A DNA stretch of 64,000 nt, taken from NCBI RefSeq assembly GCF_902459615.1, contig NZ_CABPSA010000011.1, positions 62,001 through 126,000 on the forward strand, read 5' to 3'. Positions within the stretch are counted from its first letter, which is position 1; every line of letters begins with the position of its first letter. The translations under genes were made by a program, and so were the position numbers. Positions 34,291 through 43,482 of this stretch are shown here, piece by piece. Source of the stretch: Pandoraea commovens (GTDB taxonomy: Bacteria > Pseudomonadota > Gammaproteobacteria > Burkholderiales > Burkholderiaceae). The notes under the pieces are model-generated. The model ran no database searches, was not told the origin of the DNA, and saw only the letters and a program-made list of their open reading frames with translations.

Positions 34291-36531
34291 TTACGCCTTG
34301 GCGACGCTTGCCAGCGCTGCGTTGAACGTCTTGCTCGGACGCATGACTTGTTCGAGCTTTTCGAAGTCCGGCTTGTAGTAGCCGCCGATGTCGGTCGGCT
34401 TGCCTTGCACGTCGGCGAGTTCGCCCACGATGGTCTTCTCGTTCTCGGTCAGTTGCTTTGCGAGCGGGGCGAAGAGCTTGGCCAGTTCGGCGTCGTCCTT
34501 CTGCTCGGCGAGTTCCTGTGCCCAGTACATCGACAGGTAGAACTGGCTGCCACGGTTGTCCAGCTCGCCGGTTTTCGGCGACGGACCCTTGTTGTTGTCG
34601 AGCAGCTTACCCGTTGCGGCGTCGAGCGTCTTGGCGAGGATCTTGGCGCGCTGGTTGCCCGTCTTGATGCCCAGGTCTTCCAGCGAGACAGCCAGTGCCA
34701 GGAATTCACCCAGCGAATCCCAGCGCAGGTGGTTCTCTTCCACCAGTTGCTTGACGTGCTTCGGTGCCGAGCCGCCAGCACCCGTTTCGTACATGCCGCC
34801 ACCGGCCATCAGCGGCACGATGGAGAGCATCTTCGCGCTGGTGCCCAGTTCCATGATCGGGAACAGGTCGGTCAGGTAGTCGCGCAGAATGTTGCCGGTC
34901 ACCGAGATGGTGTCCAGACCGCGGATCACGCGCTCCAGGGTGTAACGCATGGCGCGCACTTGCGACATGATCTGGATATCGAGGCCGTTGGTGTCGTAAT
35001 CCTTCAGGTACGTTTCGACCTTCTTGATCAGTTCGGCTTCGTGCGGACGGTACGGGTCGAGCCAGAACACGGCCGGCATGCCCGAGTTGCGCACGCGGTT
35101 CACGGCGAGCTTCACCCAGTCGCGGATCGGTGCGTCCTTGACCTGGCACATGCGCCAGATGTCGCCGGCTTCCACGTTCTGCGAGAGCAGCACTTCGCCC
35201 GTGGCGATGTCGACGATGTTCGCCACGCCGTCTTCGGCGATTTCGAACGTCTTGTCGTGCGAGCCGTATTCCTCAGCCTTCTGCGCCATCAGGCCGACGT
35301 TCGGCACCGTACCCATCGTGGTCGGATCGAATGCGCCGTTCGTCTTGCAGAAGTTGATGATTTCTTGATAGATACGAGCGAACGTGCTCTCCGGGATCAC
35401 GGCCTTCGTGTCCTTCGGACGACCGTCGGCGCCCCACATCTTGCCGCCGATACGGATCATGGCGGGCATCGATGCGTCGACGATCACGTCGTTCGGTGCG
35501 TGCAGGTTCGAGATGCCCTTGGCCGAGTCGACCATCGCCAGTTCCGGACGGTGCTCATGGCAGGCGTGCAGATCGCGGATGATCTCTTCGCGTTGCGTGC
35601 TCGGCAGCGCTTCGATCTTCTCGTACAGGTTCACGAGACCGTTGTTGACGTTCACGCCCAGTTCGTCGAACAGCTTGCCGTGCTTCTCGAAGGCTTCCTT
35701 ATAGAAGATCTTCACGGCGTGGCCGAACACGATCGGGTGCGAGACCTTCATCATTGTGGCCTTCACGTGCAGCGAGAACATGACGCCGGTCTTGCGTGCG
35801 TCTTCCATCTGTTCTTCGTAGAAGTCGCACAGCGCCTTCTTGCTCATGAACATGCTGTCGATGATTTCGCCGTCGAGCAGCGAGACCTTCGGCTTGAGGA
35901 CGATCGTCTTGCCGCTGTTCGTCACGAGTTCCATCTTGACGTCGCGAGCCTTGTCGATCGTCATCGACTTTTCGCCGTGGTAGAAGTCGCCATGCTTCAT
36001 GTGCGCGACGTGCGTGCGCGAAGCCATGCTCCACTCGCCCATGCTGTGCGGGTGCTTCTTGGCGTAGTTCTTGACGGCGAGCGGTGCGCGACGATCCGAG
36101 TTGCCTTCACGCAGGACCGGGTTCACGGCCGAGCCGAGGCACTTCGAGTAACGCTTCTGGATGGCTTTCTCTTCGTCGGTCTTCGGGTCTTCCGGGAAGT
36201 CCGGAATCTTGTAGCCCTTCGACTGAAGTTCCTTGATGGCGCTCTGGAGCTGGAACACCGATGCGCTGATGTTCGGCAGCTTGATGATGTTCGTGTTCGG
36301 ATCCTGCGTCAGACGACCGAGTTCGGCGAGGTTGTCCGGGACGCGTTGTTCTTCGGTCAGGAATTCCGGGAATTCGCCGAGGATACGGCCCGAGACCGAG
36401 ATGTCGCTCGTGTCGACCGCCACGCCCGCCGGAGCGGTGAACGTGCGGATGATCGGGAGGAAGGAGCCGGTGGCGAGAAGCGGAGCTTCGTCGGTCAGGG
36501 TGTAGATGATGCTGGGTTGCTGCGTGCTCAT
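34291..36531 (-). CDS. icd: Isocitrate dehydrogenase, NADP-dependent, monomeric type
   Basis: This 746-residue protein belongs to the ~80-kDa monomeric NADP isocitrate dehydrogenases, which convert isocitrate to 2-oxoglutarate and CO2 in the TCA cycle. Characteristic segments are [60 protein letters not shown] and [20 protein letters not shown]. The length matches the family. The Met at 36531 starts the conserved N-terminus ([17 protein letters not shown]); six extra upstream codons have no ribosome site. It is monocistronic with its own long upstream region. Confidence 0.96.
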   Translation of the reverse strand: MSTQQPSIIYTLTDEAPLLATGSFLPIIRTFTAPAGVAVDTSDISVSGRILGEFPEFLTEEQRVPDNLAELGRLTQDPNTNIIKLPNISASVFQLQSAIKELQSKGYKIPDFPEDPKTDEEKAIQKRYSKCLGSAVNPVLREGNSDRRAPLAVKNYAKKHPHSMGEWSMASRTHVAHMKHGDFYHGEKSMTIDKARDVKMELVTNSGKTIVLKPKVSLLDGEIIDSMFMSKKALCDFYEEQMEDARKTGVMFSLHVKATMMKVSHPIVFGHAVKIFYKEAFEKHGKLFDELGVNVNNGLVNLYEKIEALPSTQREEIIRDLHACHEHRPELAMVDSAKGISNLHAPNDVIVDASMPAMIRIGGKMWGADGRPKDTKAVIPESTFARIYQEIINFCKTNGAFDPTTMGTVPNVGLMAQKAEEYGSHDKTFEIAEDGVANIVDIATGEVLLSQNVEAGDIWRMCQVKDAPIRDWVKLAVNRVRNSGMPAVFWLDPYRPHEAELIKKVETYLKDYDTNGLDIQIMSQVRAMRYTLERVIRGLDTISVTGNILRDYLTDLFPIMELGTSAKMLSIVPLMAGGGMYETGAGGSAPKHVKQLVEENHLRWDSLGEFLALAVSLEDLGIKTGNQRAKILAKTLDAATGKLLDNNKGPSPKTGELDNRGSQFYLSMYWAQELAEQKDDAELAKLFAPLAKQLTENEKTIVGELADVQGKPTDIGGYYKPDFEKLEQVMRPSKTFNAALASVAKA

Positions 36532-37076
36532 CGCTGGTCTCGGATTCAAGAATCAGGAAAAGGTGGGGGAACGCCGCCGACTGGGTCACAGTCCGCAAGC
36601 CATGACAAATTTTCCCTGATTGTGACACGGGTCGGGGGCAAAACTGAAATGCCTTTTCGTAATGTGAATGCTTGGGTCTTATATAAGACTGGCACGAAAG
36701 TGCCCATCTCGCCGTTGAAAACACCGCAGGCTGGGGCAGGGGTGTGGGAATTGGCAGGGAAGGAGGGCCTTCTGATGAGGGTTGTTTGGATGGATTTAGT
36801 TTTTCGATAGTAATAATCTATGAAAAACGCCACTAAAGCCGTCGTCGAGACACGAGGAAATCCGGTTCCAGAGCGCACCGTACGCGGTCACGCCGAGTCC
36901 GAACATCGCAGTGTCGGCGGGGTCGACCACGTGAGGCCGGTGCAGCAGCGAACTTCCCGGCAGCGTCATCATCCAGGGTGCGGTCATGTGCCGCATACGC
37001 GAGCATGGGATCGGTGTAGTCTGACTCGCATGCTCACCGTTGTTACGCCTACTTCTCGATACTCGTGACTTCACTC
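36532..37076. other. icd upstream region
   Basis: About 545 bp between divergent icd and the DUF2867 gene. It holds a perfect 14-bp palindrome (36676-36689) and, two bases later, a 5-bp hairpin with a GAAA tetraloop (GGCAC-GAAA-GTGCC, 36691-36704). No gene seen. Confidence 0.55.
36676..36689. promoter_or_regulatory. Perfect 14-bp palindrome upstream of icd
   Basis: GTCTTATATAAGAC is perfectly self-complementary and lies 145 bp upstream of the icd start codon. Its size and A/T centre resemble operators of GntR-type regulators of central carbon metabolism. The regulator is not identified. Confidence 0.45.
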
Positions 37077-37586
37077 ATGACCAAAGCGCGCGCCGTGCCT
37101 ATGCCTAGCGACAGCGCAATTGCACCGCTCTATGCGGGCGCAGATTTGTCAGACGCGTATGCAATTCGACTGCCGCCCGAGGCCAGCGACGATCTGGAGG
37201 TCCTGACGCGCATCCTGTTCGAGCGGCAGGCGTGGTGGATTCGTGCACTCTTGTGTGTCCGCGACGCAGTGATGGTGACCGTCAACGTCAAATCGTCTCA
37301 CGCCGTCGGCCTTGCTGGCGCAGCGCGGGGGCCGGTGATCAGTTTCTTTCCACTGCTCTCAAAGAGTGCGACGGAGTTGGTTCTGGGTGCAGATGACAGG
37401 CATCTCGATTTCCGCGTTTCCGTCCAACTTCGCACCGATTCGGCCAATGGGCGCGAGTTGCTCACCGCGACAGTTGTGCATTGCCATAACCGGCTGGGAA
37501 GAATCTATCTTGCGACGATTGCACCGTTTCATCGCGTGATCCTTCGGGCGAATTTGGAACGAGCGGTCAGAGATATGAGAGTGTGA
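37077..37586 (+). CDS. DUF2867 family protein
   Basis: This 169-residue soluble protein has family-typical features: ADLSDAYAIRLP near the N-terminus, ARGPVISFFPLLSKSATELV, GADDRHLDFRVSVQL, and the terminal HNRLGRIYLATIAPFHRVIL. DUF2867 proteins have no firmly established role; some are fused to NAD-binding domains. The ATG at 37077 is taken as the start; GTG at 37065 is an alternative, and neither has a clear ribosome site. It lies downstream of the divergent icd upstream region and is followed by a hairpin. Confidence 0.75.
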   Translation: MTKARAVPMPSDSAIAPLYAGADLSDAYAIRLPPEASDDLEVLTRILFERQAWWIRALLCVRDAVMVTVNVKSSHAVGLAGAARGPVISFFPLLSKSATELVLGADDRHLDFRVSVQLRTDSANGRELLTATVVHCHNRLGRIYLATIAPFHRVILRANLERAVRDMRV

Positions 37587-37610
37587 GCAGAGATTGGGCA
37601 GAAAAAGAAA

Positions 37611-37640
37611 AAGGCCCTCGGCGTTTGCCTGAGGGCCTTT
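37611..37640 (-). terminator. Terminator of the tRNA-Val gene
   Basis: Stem AAGGCCCTC / GAGGGCCTT with an 11-nt loop. On the minus strand it is followed by a T-rich run (TTTTTCTTTTT), 23 bp past the tRNA 3' end. It may also end the DUF2867 transcript from the other side. Confidence 0.8.
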
Positions 37641-37662
37641 CCTTGCGCGAGTCGCGCGAATC

Positions 37663-37737
37663 TGGTGGGTGGTACAGGGATTGAACCTGTGACCCCTGCC
37701 GTGTGAAGGCAGTGCTCTACCGCTGAGCTAACCACCC
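37663..37737 (-). tRNA. tRNA-Val (anticodon CAC)
   Basis: The minus strand folds as a cloverleaf with acceptor stem GGGTGGT / ACCACCC and discriminator A followed by an encoded CCA. The D-arm is TTAGCTCAGCGGTAGAGC. The anticodon stem is CTGCC / GGCAG with loop TTCACAC (anticodon CAC, reading GTG), and the T-arm contains GGTTCAATCC. Total length is 75 nt. No integrase gene or duplicated 3' end is seen nearby, so there is no sign of use as an attachment site. Confidence 0.97.
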
Positions 37738-38011
37738 AAATCATTAACTAAATCAATGACTTAGTGTCGATTGCTGAAGTTCTTCTTTCGCAATCAGGAG
37801 CAGAACTTTAACTGTTTTCGTAGAAGTCTGCAACCTTTCTTTTGTTCTGTTTTGCTGCCGTCGTGATGATATCTCTCGATCACTTCACGTCGTTTCTTGC
37901 GATGACTCGCAAGCAGCAAAGACAGCGATTATAGGGACGTTTTCTTCGTTTGGGAAGGGCTTTGTGCGATTTTTTCGCGAGGCTCGCCGCATTCGCCAAA
38001 AGATCGTGCAA

Positions 38012-38752
38012 TCAGGGCGCCGCCGGTGCTTCGCCTTCCGGCGGCGTCGGTTCTTTGCGCCACACACACGTCCCCTTCATGCCCTTGTCGATGCCGTTGA
38101 GTACGCCATCGTGCAACTCCACTTCTTCGCTGGCTGCGAGGATCACCGGCAGATCGAACTGACGCAACGAAATCTTCTCGCGCGGCACGCCGTCGCTGCT
38201 GTCGTCACCCTCGCTGTCGTCGATGACAAGGCTTTCCTGACCGCGCGTCATCGCGAGATAAACGTCCGCGAGCAGTTCCGCATCGAGCAATGCGCCGTGC
38301 AACGTACGGTGCGCGTTGTTCACGCCGAGTCGTTCGCAAAGCGCATCGAGCGAGTTGCGTCGTCCCGGGAACATTTCGCGCGCACGCATCAGCGTGTCGA
38401 TCAACCCCGAGCAGTTCTGCATGAACGGCGGCCAGCCAAGGCGGCCGAACTCCATGTCGAGAAAACCCAGGTCGAACGCCGCGTTGTGAATGATGATCTC
38501 GGCGTCGCGACAGTACTCGCGCAACTGCTCGGCAATCTCGGCGAACTTGGGTTTGTCGGAGAGGAATTCGGTCGTGAGGCCGTGCACCGCCAGTGCACCC
38601 GGATCGCTGTCGCGCTCGGGGTTGATATAGAAGTGCAGGTTGTTGCCGGTCAGGCGCCGATTGACCAGTTCGACGCAACCGATTTCCAGCAGACGGTCGC
38701 CCGTCTTGGCGTTCAGGCCGGTGGTTTCGGTATCGAGGATCAGTTGTCGCAT
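38012..38752 (-). CDS. dnaQ: DNA polymerase III epsilon subunit (3'-5' proofreading exonuclease)
   Basis: This 246-residue protein starts with ExoI motif LILDTETTGL (catalytic Asp/Glu). It continues with ExoII around EIIIHNAAFDLGFLD and ExoIII near RTLHGALLDAELLADVY, the DEDDh arrangement. The C-terminal ~60 residues are the polymerase-binding tail, here rich in acidic residues and proline. The start at 38752 puts the exonuclease motif at the N-terminus as in the family. It proofreads replication in the PolIII core. It follows rnhA on the same strand with a 105-bp gap; the dnaQ/rnhA pairing is common in proteobacteria. Confidence 0.95.
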   Translation of the reverse strand: MRQLILDTETTGLNAKTGDRLLEIGCVELVNRRLTGNNLHFYINPERDSDPGALAVHGLTTEFLSDKPKFAEIAEQLREYCRDAEIIIHNAAFDLGFLDMEFGRLGWPPFMQNCSGLIDTLMRAREMFPGRRNSLDALCERLGVNNAHRTLHGALLDAELLADVYLAMTRGQESLVIDDSEGDDSSDGVPREKISLRQFDLPVILAASEEVELHDGVLNGIDKGMKGTCVWRKEPTPPEGEAPAAP

Positions 38753-38857
38753 GATGTTCGGTCGTGTTTCGTGTGCTTTCGGAATTGGCGCATTGCCGGC
38801 CGTTGCAAATGACAACGTCCTCACGCAGTGCGCGGATGATGCGAAGGGCTTACTCGC

Positions 38858-39304
38858 TTACCCGCGGCGCAGGCTCTCGACGCCGCGATTGGCCAACTGG
38901 TCGGCGGCTTCGTTACCGTCGTGCCCCGCATGGCCCTTCACCCAGCGCCAGTCGATGTCGTGCTTCTGCGAGACGGCGTCCAGCTCCTGCCAGAGGTCGG
39001 CGTTCTTCACCGGTTCCTTCGCGGCCGTCTTCCAGCCACGCGCCTTCCAGCCGTGAATCCATTCGCTGATGCCTTTCTGGACATATTGCGAGTCTGTATG
39101 AAGCACAACCTGACAGGGCTTGTTCAGGGCTTCGAGCGCGCGGATGACGGCGAGAAGCTCCATGCGGTTGTTCGTGGTGTTGGGTTCACCGCCGAACATT
39201 TCCTTGCGGTGCTTGCCCGCGACGAGCAGGGCGCCCCAGCCGCCGGGGCCGGGATTGCCTTTACAGGCGCCGTCGGTATAGATCTCAACTTGCGGCAAGG
39301 TCAT
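38858..39304 (-). CDS. rnhA: Ribonuclease HI
   Basis: This 148-residue protein contains all four catalytic carboxylates in canonical context: D in [20 protein letters not shown] in [13 protein letters not shown] in [11 protein letters not shown], and D in [14 protein letters not shown]. It removes RNA from RNA:DNA hybrids (Okazaki primers, R-loops). The length is standard. It lies 11 bp downstream of the methyltransferase gene, so the two are most likely co-transcribed, with dnaQ next. Confidence 0.97.
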   Translation of the reverse strand: MTLPQVEIYTDGACKGNPGPGGWGALLVAGKHRKEMFGGEPNTTNNRMELLAVIRALEALNKPCQVVLHTDSQYVQKGISEWIHGWKARGWKTAAKEPVKNADLWQELDAVSQKHDIDWRWVKGHAGHDGNEAADQLANRGVESLRRG

Positions 39305-39315
39305 CTCTCAAACAA

Positions 39316-40182
39316 TCAATCGGACGCTTCGGTCGTTTCCGCCAGTTGGCGATGCGTGGTATTCGGTGTGGCAACCGGTGCCGCCGCTGGCTGGAGGCCG
39401 AGTATACGCTTGCGGACTTTGCCGACCAAACGCATGCCCTTGACGCGCTTGACCGCACGCACGGCATACAGCGCGCCGAAGATCGGCCACCAGCGGTCGC
39501 CCGCAGGCTCCATGAATTCGAAGCGTTGCAACCAGTGGTCGCCACGAAGCGGCGGACGATAACACCCGAAGCGGCCGCGGTCGATATCAAACGACAGCAG
39601 CTTGAGCCAGTCCTTCAGGCGGGTGAATGCAATCAGATCGGCCCCCGGCGGCAGGAACGGCGCGCCGGCGAGTCGGCCCAGTTCCTCCCGTGCGCCCCAG
39701 AGACTCAGGTTGTTGAAGCCGGTAATGATGACCTGACCTTCCGGCACGAGAATGCGTTCGACCTCGCGCAGGATGTCGTGAGGATTCTCGGCAAATTCGA
39801 GTACGTGCGGCAGCACCACAAGATCTGTGCTGGCCGTGGCGATCGGCAGTTCGTCGAAGCGGCTCACGAGGATGTCGCGTGCAACCATCTCCGCGCTCGC
39901 GCCTCCGGGCGTGCCGGATGGCGCGCATCCGGTCGTGTCGCTGGCGGCTTTGGTCATGAGCGGCGGGGCCTCCGGGCCACGCGCGGCGGGCAGGATGAGG
40001 CCCCGGTAGGGCATGCGGTTTTCGCGTAGCGTATCGAGCTCGGGACGGCCCAACTGCAACGCATGATAGCCGAACAGATCCCCGACCCATTGGTCGAAGA
40101 GGGCCTGTTCCCATGCGAGCGCGTAGCGGCCTGGCGGTGAGACGAGCCAGACGGGCCAGTCTATAATCGGACGTTCTGACAT
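39316..40182 (-). CDS. Class I SAM-dependent methyltransferase next to gloB/rnhA
   Basis: This 288-residue protein is of the type conserved between gloB and rnhA in proteobacteria (N-terminus PVWLVSPPGRYALAWEQALF). The methyltransferase core shows TASTDLVVLPHVLEFAENPH and LREVERILVPEGQVIITGFN, typical of motif II/post-II. The substrate is unknown. The start at 40182 is the conserved family Met (MSERPIIDWP) and lies only 14 bp from the divergent gloB start. The C-terminal end is basic and carries an arginine/lysine-rich stretch, which is common in this family. Confidence 0.87.
   Translation of the reverse strand: MSERPIIDWPVWLVSPPGRYALAWEQALFDQWVGDLFGYHALQLGRPELDTLRENRMPYRGLILPAARGPEAPPLMTKAASDTTGCAPSGTPGGASAEMVARDILVSRFDELPIATASTDLVVLPHVLEFAENPHDILREVERILVPEGQVIITGFNNLSLWGAREELGRLAGAPFLPPGADLIAFTRLKDWLKLLSFDIDRGRFGCYRPPLRGDHWLQRFEFMEPAGDRWWPIFGALYAVRAVKRVKGMRLVGKVRKRILGLQPAAAPVATPNTTHRQLAETTEASD
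40162..40167 (+). promoter_or_regulatory. Putative -10 box of gloB inside the methyltransferase gene
   Basis: A perfect TATAAT lies 30 bp upstream of the gloB start codon, within the first codons of the divergent methyltransferase gene. The matching -35 (GAGACG, 17-bp spacer) is weak. The 14-bp gap between the two genes is too short for a separate promoter. Confidence 0.45.
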
Positions 40183-40196
40183 GGTGGCGAGTATAT

Positions 40197-41024
40197 ATGG
40201 ATGCGCACGCAGATGCGGCAAGTGGACAGTCAGCCGGAACACTGACCGTCTTTCCAGTCCCCGCGTTCCAGGACAATTATCTCTGGGTCGTCGACAACGG
40301 CAAAGATGCCGTCGTGGTGGACCCGGGCGACGCTGCACCGGTGCTCGCCTATCTCGAATCGCGCAACCTCACGCTGCGCGCCATCCTCATCACGCACAAA
40401 CATGCCGATCACATCGGCGGCGTCGATACGTTGCTCGAACGTTTCGACGTGCCGGTGCACGGTCCCGCACATGAGGCGATCGCCTGCGTCGATCATCCGC
40501 ACAACGGCGGCGAGACGGTGCACATTGCATCGCCTGCGATGACGCTTCAGGTGATCGACGTGCCCGGCCACACCGCTGGCCACATTGCGTATTTCCTGGG
40601 GGCCGGTGCCGCAGGTGCGCCGCACCTGTTCTGCGGCGACACGTTGTTCTCGTGCGGTTGCGGCCGATTGTTCGAAGGCACGCCCGCGCAGATGCTCGCA
40701 TCGCTCGATGCGCTCGCCGCGCTGCCACCCGCCACGCTCGTGCATTGCGCGCACGAATATACGTTATCGAATATCCGCTTCGCGCTCGCCGTGGATCCGG
40801 ATAACGAGGCGCTCGGGGCGTGGCATAGGGAAGCGACGGCGCTGCGTGCGGCCGGTCGCCCGACGCTGCCGACGACGATTGCCCAGGAGCGCGTGACCAA
40901 TCCCTTCCTTCGCAGCGACGCCCCGGCCGTGGTCGCGGCCGCCGAAGCCCACGCGGGACGCGCGTTGCTCTCGCGCGAAGCGGTCTTCGCGACCGTGCGC
41001 GTCTGGAAAGACACCTTTCGCTGA
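40197..41024 (+). CDS. gloB: Hydroxyacylglutathione hydrolase (glyoxalase II)
   Basis: This 275-residue metallo-beta-lactamase-fold enzyme has the metal motif THKHADHIGG (HxHxDH), further ligands in VPGHTAGHIAY and FCGDTLFSCGCGRLFEG, and CAHEYTLSNIRFA near the substrate site. It hydrolyses S-lactoylglutathione to lactate and glutathione, the second step of methylglyoxal detoxification. The N-terminus carries a ~15-residue extension (Ala/Asp-rich) before the conserved TVFPVPAFQDNYLW. It is divergent from the methyltransferase gene. Confidence 0.96.
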   Translation: MDAHADAASGQSAGTLTVFPVPAFQDNYLWVVDNGKDAVVVDPGDAAPVLAYLESRNLTLRAILITHKHADHIGGVDTLLERFDVPVHGPAHEAIACVDHPHNGGETVHIASPAMTLQVIDVPGHTAGHIAYFLGAGAAGAPHLFCGDTLFSCGCGRLFEGTPAQMLASLDALAALPPATLVHCAHEYTLSNIRFALAVDPDNEALGAWHREATALRAAGRPTLPTTIAQERVTNPFLRSDAPAVVAAAEAHAGRALLSREAVFATVRVWKDTFR

Positions 41025-41399
41025 TTTCACGGCTGGCGTGCAAGGCGCTAGCTGTGCAAGTGCTGCGCTGTCAACATCGCAGCGCGTCATACGCTCTGTC
41101 ACGGCGCAGACGTTGACAGGTTTGTCGACGCCTGCTCCGCCCTGACGAATCGCCCCAAGTGTGAAGTTTCGGAGTCATATCGATGGCATCGTATACGTTC
41201 TCCCTGTCACGAAGCGCGTCGAAAATGCGTCTCGTCGCAGCCACAATTTGTGAATTCAAACTCGGGGATAACCCTTGCTTTTGGGACATTTCTGCGTAAA
41301 TTTTGCAAAAAATTTAGGCAGAAAGGTTGACGCATCTGAAGGGTTTCCTTAACATCCTTGCCAATTTCATGAAGATGTAACCCAAATCGAGCCCGATCA
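41025..41399. other. Intergenic region upstream of mltD
   Basis: 375 bp, more AT-rich towards its right end, presumably containing the mltD promoter. The inverted AT stretch TAAATTTTGCAAAAAATTTA (about 41298-41317) is the only symmetry noted. No gene seen. Confidence 0.5.
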
Positions 41400-43091
41400 A
41401 TGCGACTTATCGTTAGCTTGCTCCTGACGCTGCTTCTCGCAGCGTGTGCCAGCACAGCGCCGACCACAGGTGCATCGAATTCCACGCCCGATGCGCAGAG
41501 CAAGTCGCCTGTCGCTTCGACCGCAAAAGGCAAGCAGCGCGTCTCCAGCGATCAGACCATCGACCTGGACAACGACTCGATCAACGATCTGGCCTACGGC
41601 AGCGACGACGCCGATCTCTGGTCGCGCATCCGCCACGGATTCTCCATTCCCGACCTCGACACCGACCTCGCGCAGGATCGCACGCAGTGGTACGCGCAGC
41701 GCCCCGAGTATGTCGAGCGCATGATTCAGCGTTCCGAGAAGTATCTGTTCCACATCGTCGAAGAGCTTGAGCGCCGTCATATGCCGACGGAACTCGCGCT
41801 GCTGCCGTTCGTGGAAAGCGCATACAACCCGCAAGCGCTCTCGACGGCCAAGGCCGCAGGCATGTGGCAGTTCATTCCCAGCACGGGCAAGACGTACAAC
41901 CTCAAGCAGAACATGTTCCAGGACGAGCGCCGCGATGTGCTCGCCTCGACGACCGCCGCACTCGATTACCTTTCGAAGCTCTACGCGATGTTCGGCGACT
42001 GGCATCTTGCACTGGCCGCCTATAACTGGGGCGAGGGCAACGTGCAGCGCGCCATCGACCGCAATCAGGCACAAGGTCTGCCGACCGACTATCTGAGCCT
42101 GCGCATGCCCACGGAAACGCGCTATTACGTGCCTAAGCTCCAGGCCATCAAGAACATCATTGCGCATCCGGACATCTATAGCGTGAAGCTGCCGGAGATT
42201 CCGAATCACCCGTATTTCGTGAGCGTCACCACCAAGCGTGACATCGACGTAGCGCTAGCTGCCAAGCTGGCCGATCTGCCGCTCGACGAATTCCGCGCAC
42301 TCAACCCGTCGTTCCGCAAGCCCGTGATTCTGGGCGCTGCACAACCGCAGATTCTGTTGCCGTTCGATAGCGCCGAAGTGTTCCAGCGTCGTCTGAAGGG
42401 CTACGACAAGCCGCTGTCGAGCTGGACGACGTACACGTCGTCGTCGCGTGAGCGTCCGGAAGACGTGGCGCGCAAGCTGGGCGTGGACGCAGCCGTGATT
42501 CGCTCGGTCAACAACATTGCGCCGCGCATGCGCCTGAAGGCGGGCTCGACGCTGCTGGTGCCGCGCTCGGACGACATCGATCAGGACATCAGCGCCTCGG
42601 TCGCGAGCAGCGCCGTGCTCGCCCTCGAACCGGATATTCCCGACACCCGCAAGGTGATGGTGCGTGCCCGCAAGCACGACACGCTCGCTGGCGTGGCATC
42701 GCGCAGTGGTGTGAGCGTGGCGCAGATCAAGAGTTGGAACCGCCTGCGTCGCGACACGCTGACGTCGGGCCAACTGCTGGTCCTGCACGTGCCGGTGAAG
42801 GACGCCTCGCGCGTGCTCGCCGCCTCCGCACCGGAGCCGGTCGCCGCGAAGGACGATGGCGATGCACCGCGTACGCGTCTGGTGCGTGGCAAGAACGGCA
42901 AGATGATTCGTGTGGTCGACCACCGTCCGGCCGCCAAGCAGACCAAGACGGCGGTCGCCAGCAAGGCCGCACCGGCGGCTAAGGTCGCCTCCAAGGCACC
43001 CGTCAAGGCCGCCGCGAAAGCACCTGCCAAGGCCGTCGCGAAGTCGTCGGCGAAGCCCGCGACGAAGGTCACCAAGACCGCGCAGCGCTAA
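41400..43091 (+). CDS. mltD: Membrane-bound lytic murein transglycosylase D
   Basis: This 563-residue lipoprotein has lipobox LLAAC with Cys16. Residues ~110-240 are the SLT lysozyme-like domain, with the catalytic Glu in LLPFVESAYNPQAL and the AGMWQFIPSTGKTYNL motif. Two LysM-like peptidoglycan-binding modules follow (around residues 340-390 and 415-465: RARKHDTLAGVASRSGVSVA). The last ~50 residues are an unusual Ala/Lys/Pro tail of repeated AK/KA units resembling histone H1, perhaps binding the cell wall or another polyanion. The enzyme cleaves the MurNAc-GlcNAc bond, releasing 1,6-anhydromuropeptides. It is followed by a strong terminator. Confidence 0.93.
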   Translation: MRLIVSLLLTLLLAACASTAPTTGASNSTPDAQSKSPVASTAKGKQRVSSDQTIDLDNDSINDLAYGSDDADLWSRIRHGFSIPDLDTDLAQDRTQWYAQRPEYVERMIQRSEKYLFHIVEELERRHMPTELALLPFVESAYNPQALSTAKAAGMWQFIPSTGKTYNLKQNMFQDERRDVLASTTAALDYLSKLYAMFGDWHLALAAYNWGEGNVQRAIDRNQAQGLPTDYLSLRMPTETRYYVPKLQAIKNIIAHPDIYSVKLPEIPNHPYFVSVTTKRDIDVALAAKLADLPLDEFRALNPSFRKPVILGAAQPQILLPFDSAEVFQRRLKGYDKPLSSWTTYTSSSRERPEDVARKLGVDAAVIRSVNNIAPRMRLKAGSTLLVPRSDDIDQDISASVASSAVLALEPDIPDTRKVMVRARKHDTLAGVASRSGVSVAQIKSWNRLRRDTLTSGQLLVLHVPVKDASRVLAASAPEPVAAKDDGDAPRTRLVRGKNGKMIRVVDHRPAAKQTKTAVASKAAPAAKVASKAPVKAAAKAPAKAVAKSSAKPATKVTKTAQR

Positions 43092-43112
43092 GCCGCAGCA
43101 ACGTTATCGCAG

Positions 43113-43145
43113 ACGCCCGTGAGGTTCGCCTCACGGGCGTTTTGT
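43113..43145 (+). terminator. Intrinsic terminator of mltD
   Basis: A perfect 12-bp stem ACGCCCGTGAGG / CCTCACGGGCGT closed by a TTCG tetraloop and followed by TTTTGTTT. It separates mltD from the lasso peptide operon. Confidence 0.93.
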
Positions 43146-43299
43146 TTATGGCACTGCCATTGCGCGTCGCAATGACCCGCAAGTCCCTGCACGGGGTTTA
43201 CGTGCGCCTTCGGAAAATTCCCATAAATGCATCGGCTCTCGTTTCCTATGATGAAGACGCGGACGATTCCGTTCGTATTCACTCAACAAGGAGTCCTAA

Positions 43300-43482
43300 A
43301 TGAAGAAGGATCTGGGAGCCGTGAAAGAAGTGACCGAACTCGACGTGCTTGCATCGGTCGATGCCACGCACGCCACGCGAGGTGTCCTCGGCAATGACGC
43401 CGAAGGCATCACCGTGCTGCCGCTGTGCTTCAAGCCGGTTTGCATCCCGACGCTGCCGCCGGTGACCGGAGGTCATGCCTGA
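43300..43482 (+). CDS. Lasso peptide precursor (A gene)
   Basis: This 60-residue precursor is preceded by a strong AAGGAG six bases upstream. The leader (residues 1-27) ends in ATHATR, with Thr26 at position -2 of the cleavage site, the hallmark of lasso leaders. The core is residues 28-60 (33 residues). It begins with Gly and has Glu at core position 8 (GVLGNDAE), predicting a Gly1-Glu8 isopeptide ring. The unusually long tail contains two cysteines at core positions 16 and 21 (CFKPVC), probably a disulfide, then a proline-rich end. The length and cysteine pair fit my recollection of pandonodin. The stop overlaps the next gene by 8 bp. Confidence 0.93.
   Translation: MKKDLGAVKEVTELDVLASVDATHATRGVLGNDAEGITVLPLCFKPVCIPTLPPVTGGHA

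Noticed and set aside
34135-36810. Very long plus-strand frame (891 codons) opposite icd
   Set aside because: It is antisense to a clearly recognised gene and its translation is rich in Arg/His/Val with no domain. It is a shadow frame of GC-rich codons.
37663-37737. tRNA-Val as an integration site for a genomic island
   Set aside because: No integrase gene, no duplicated tRNA 3' end and no foreign block next to it. Neighbouring genes are conserved housekeeping genes.
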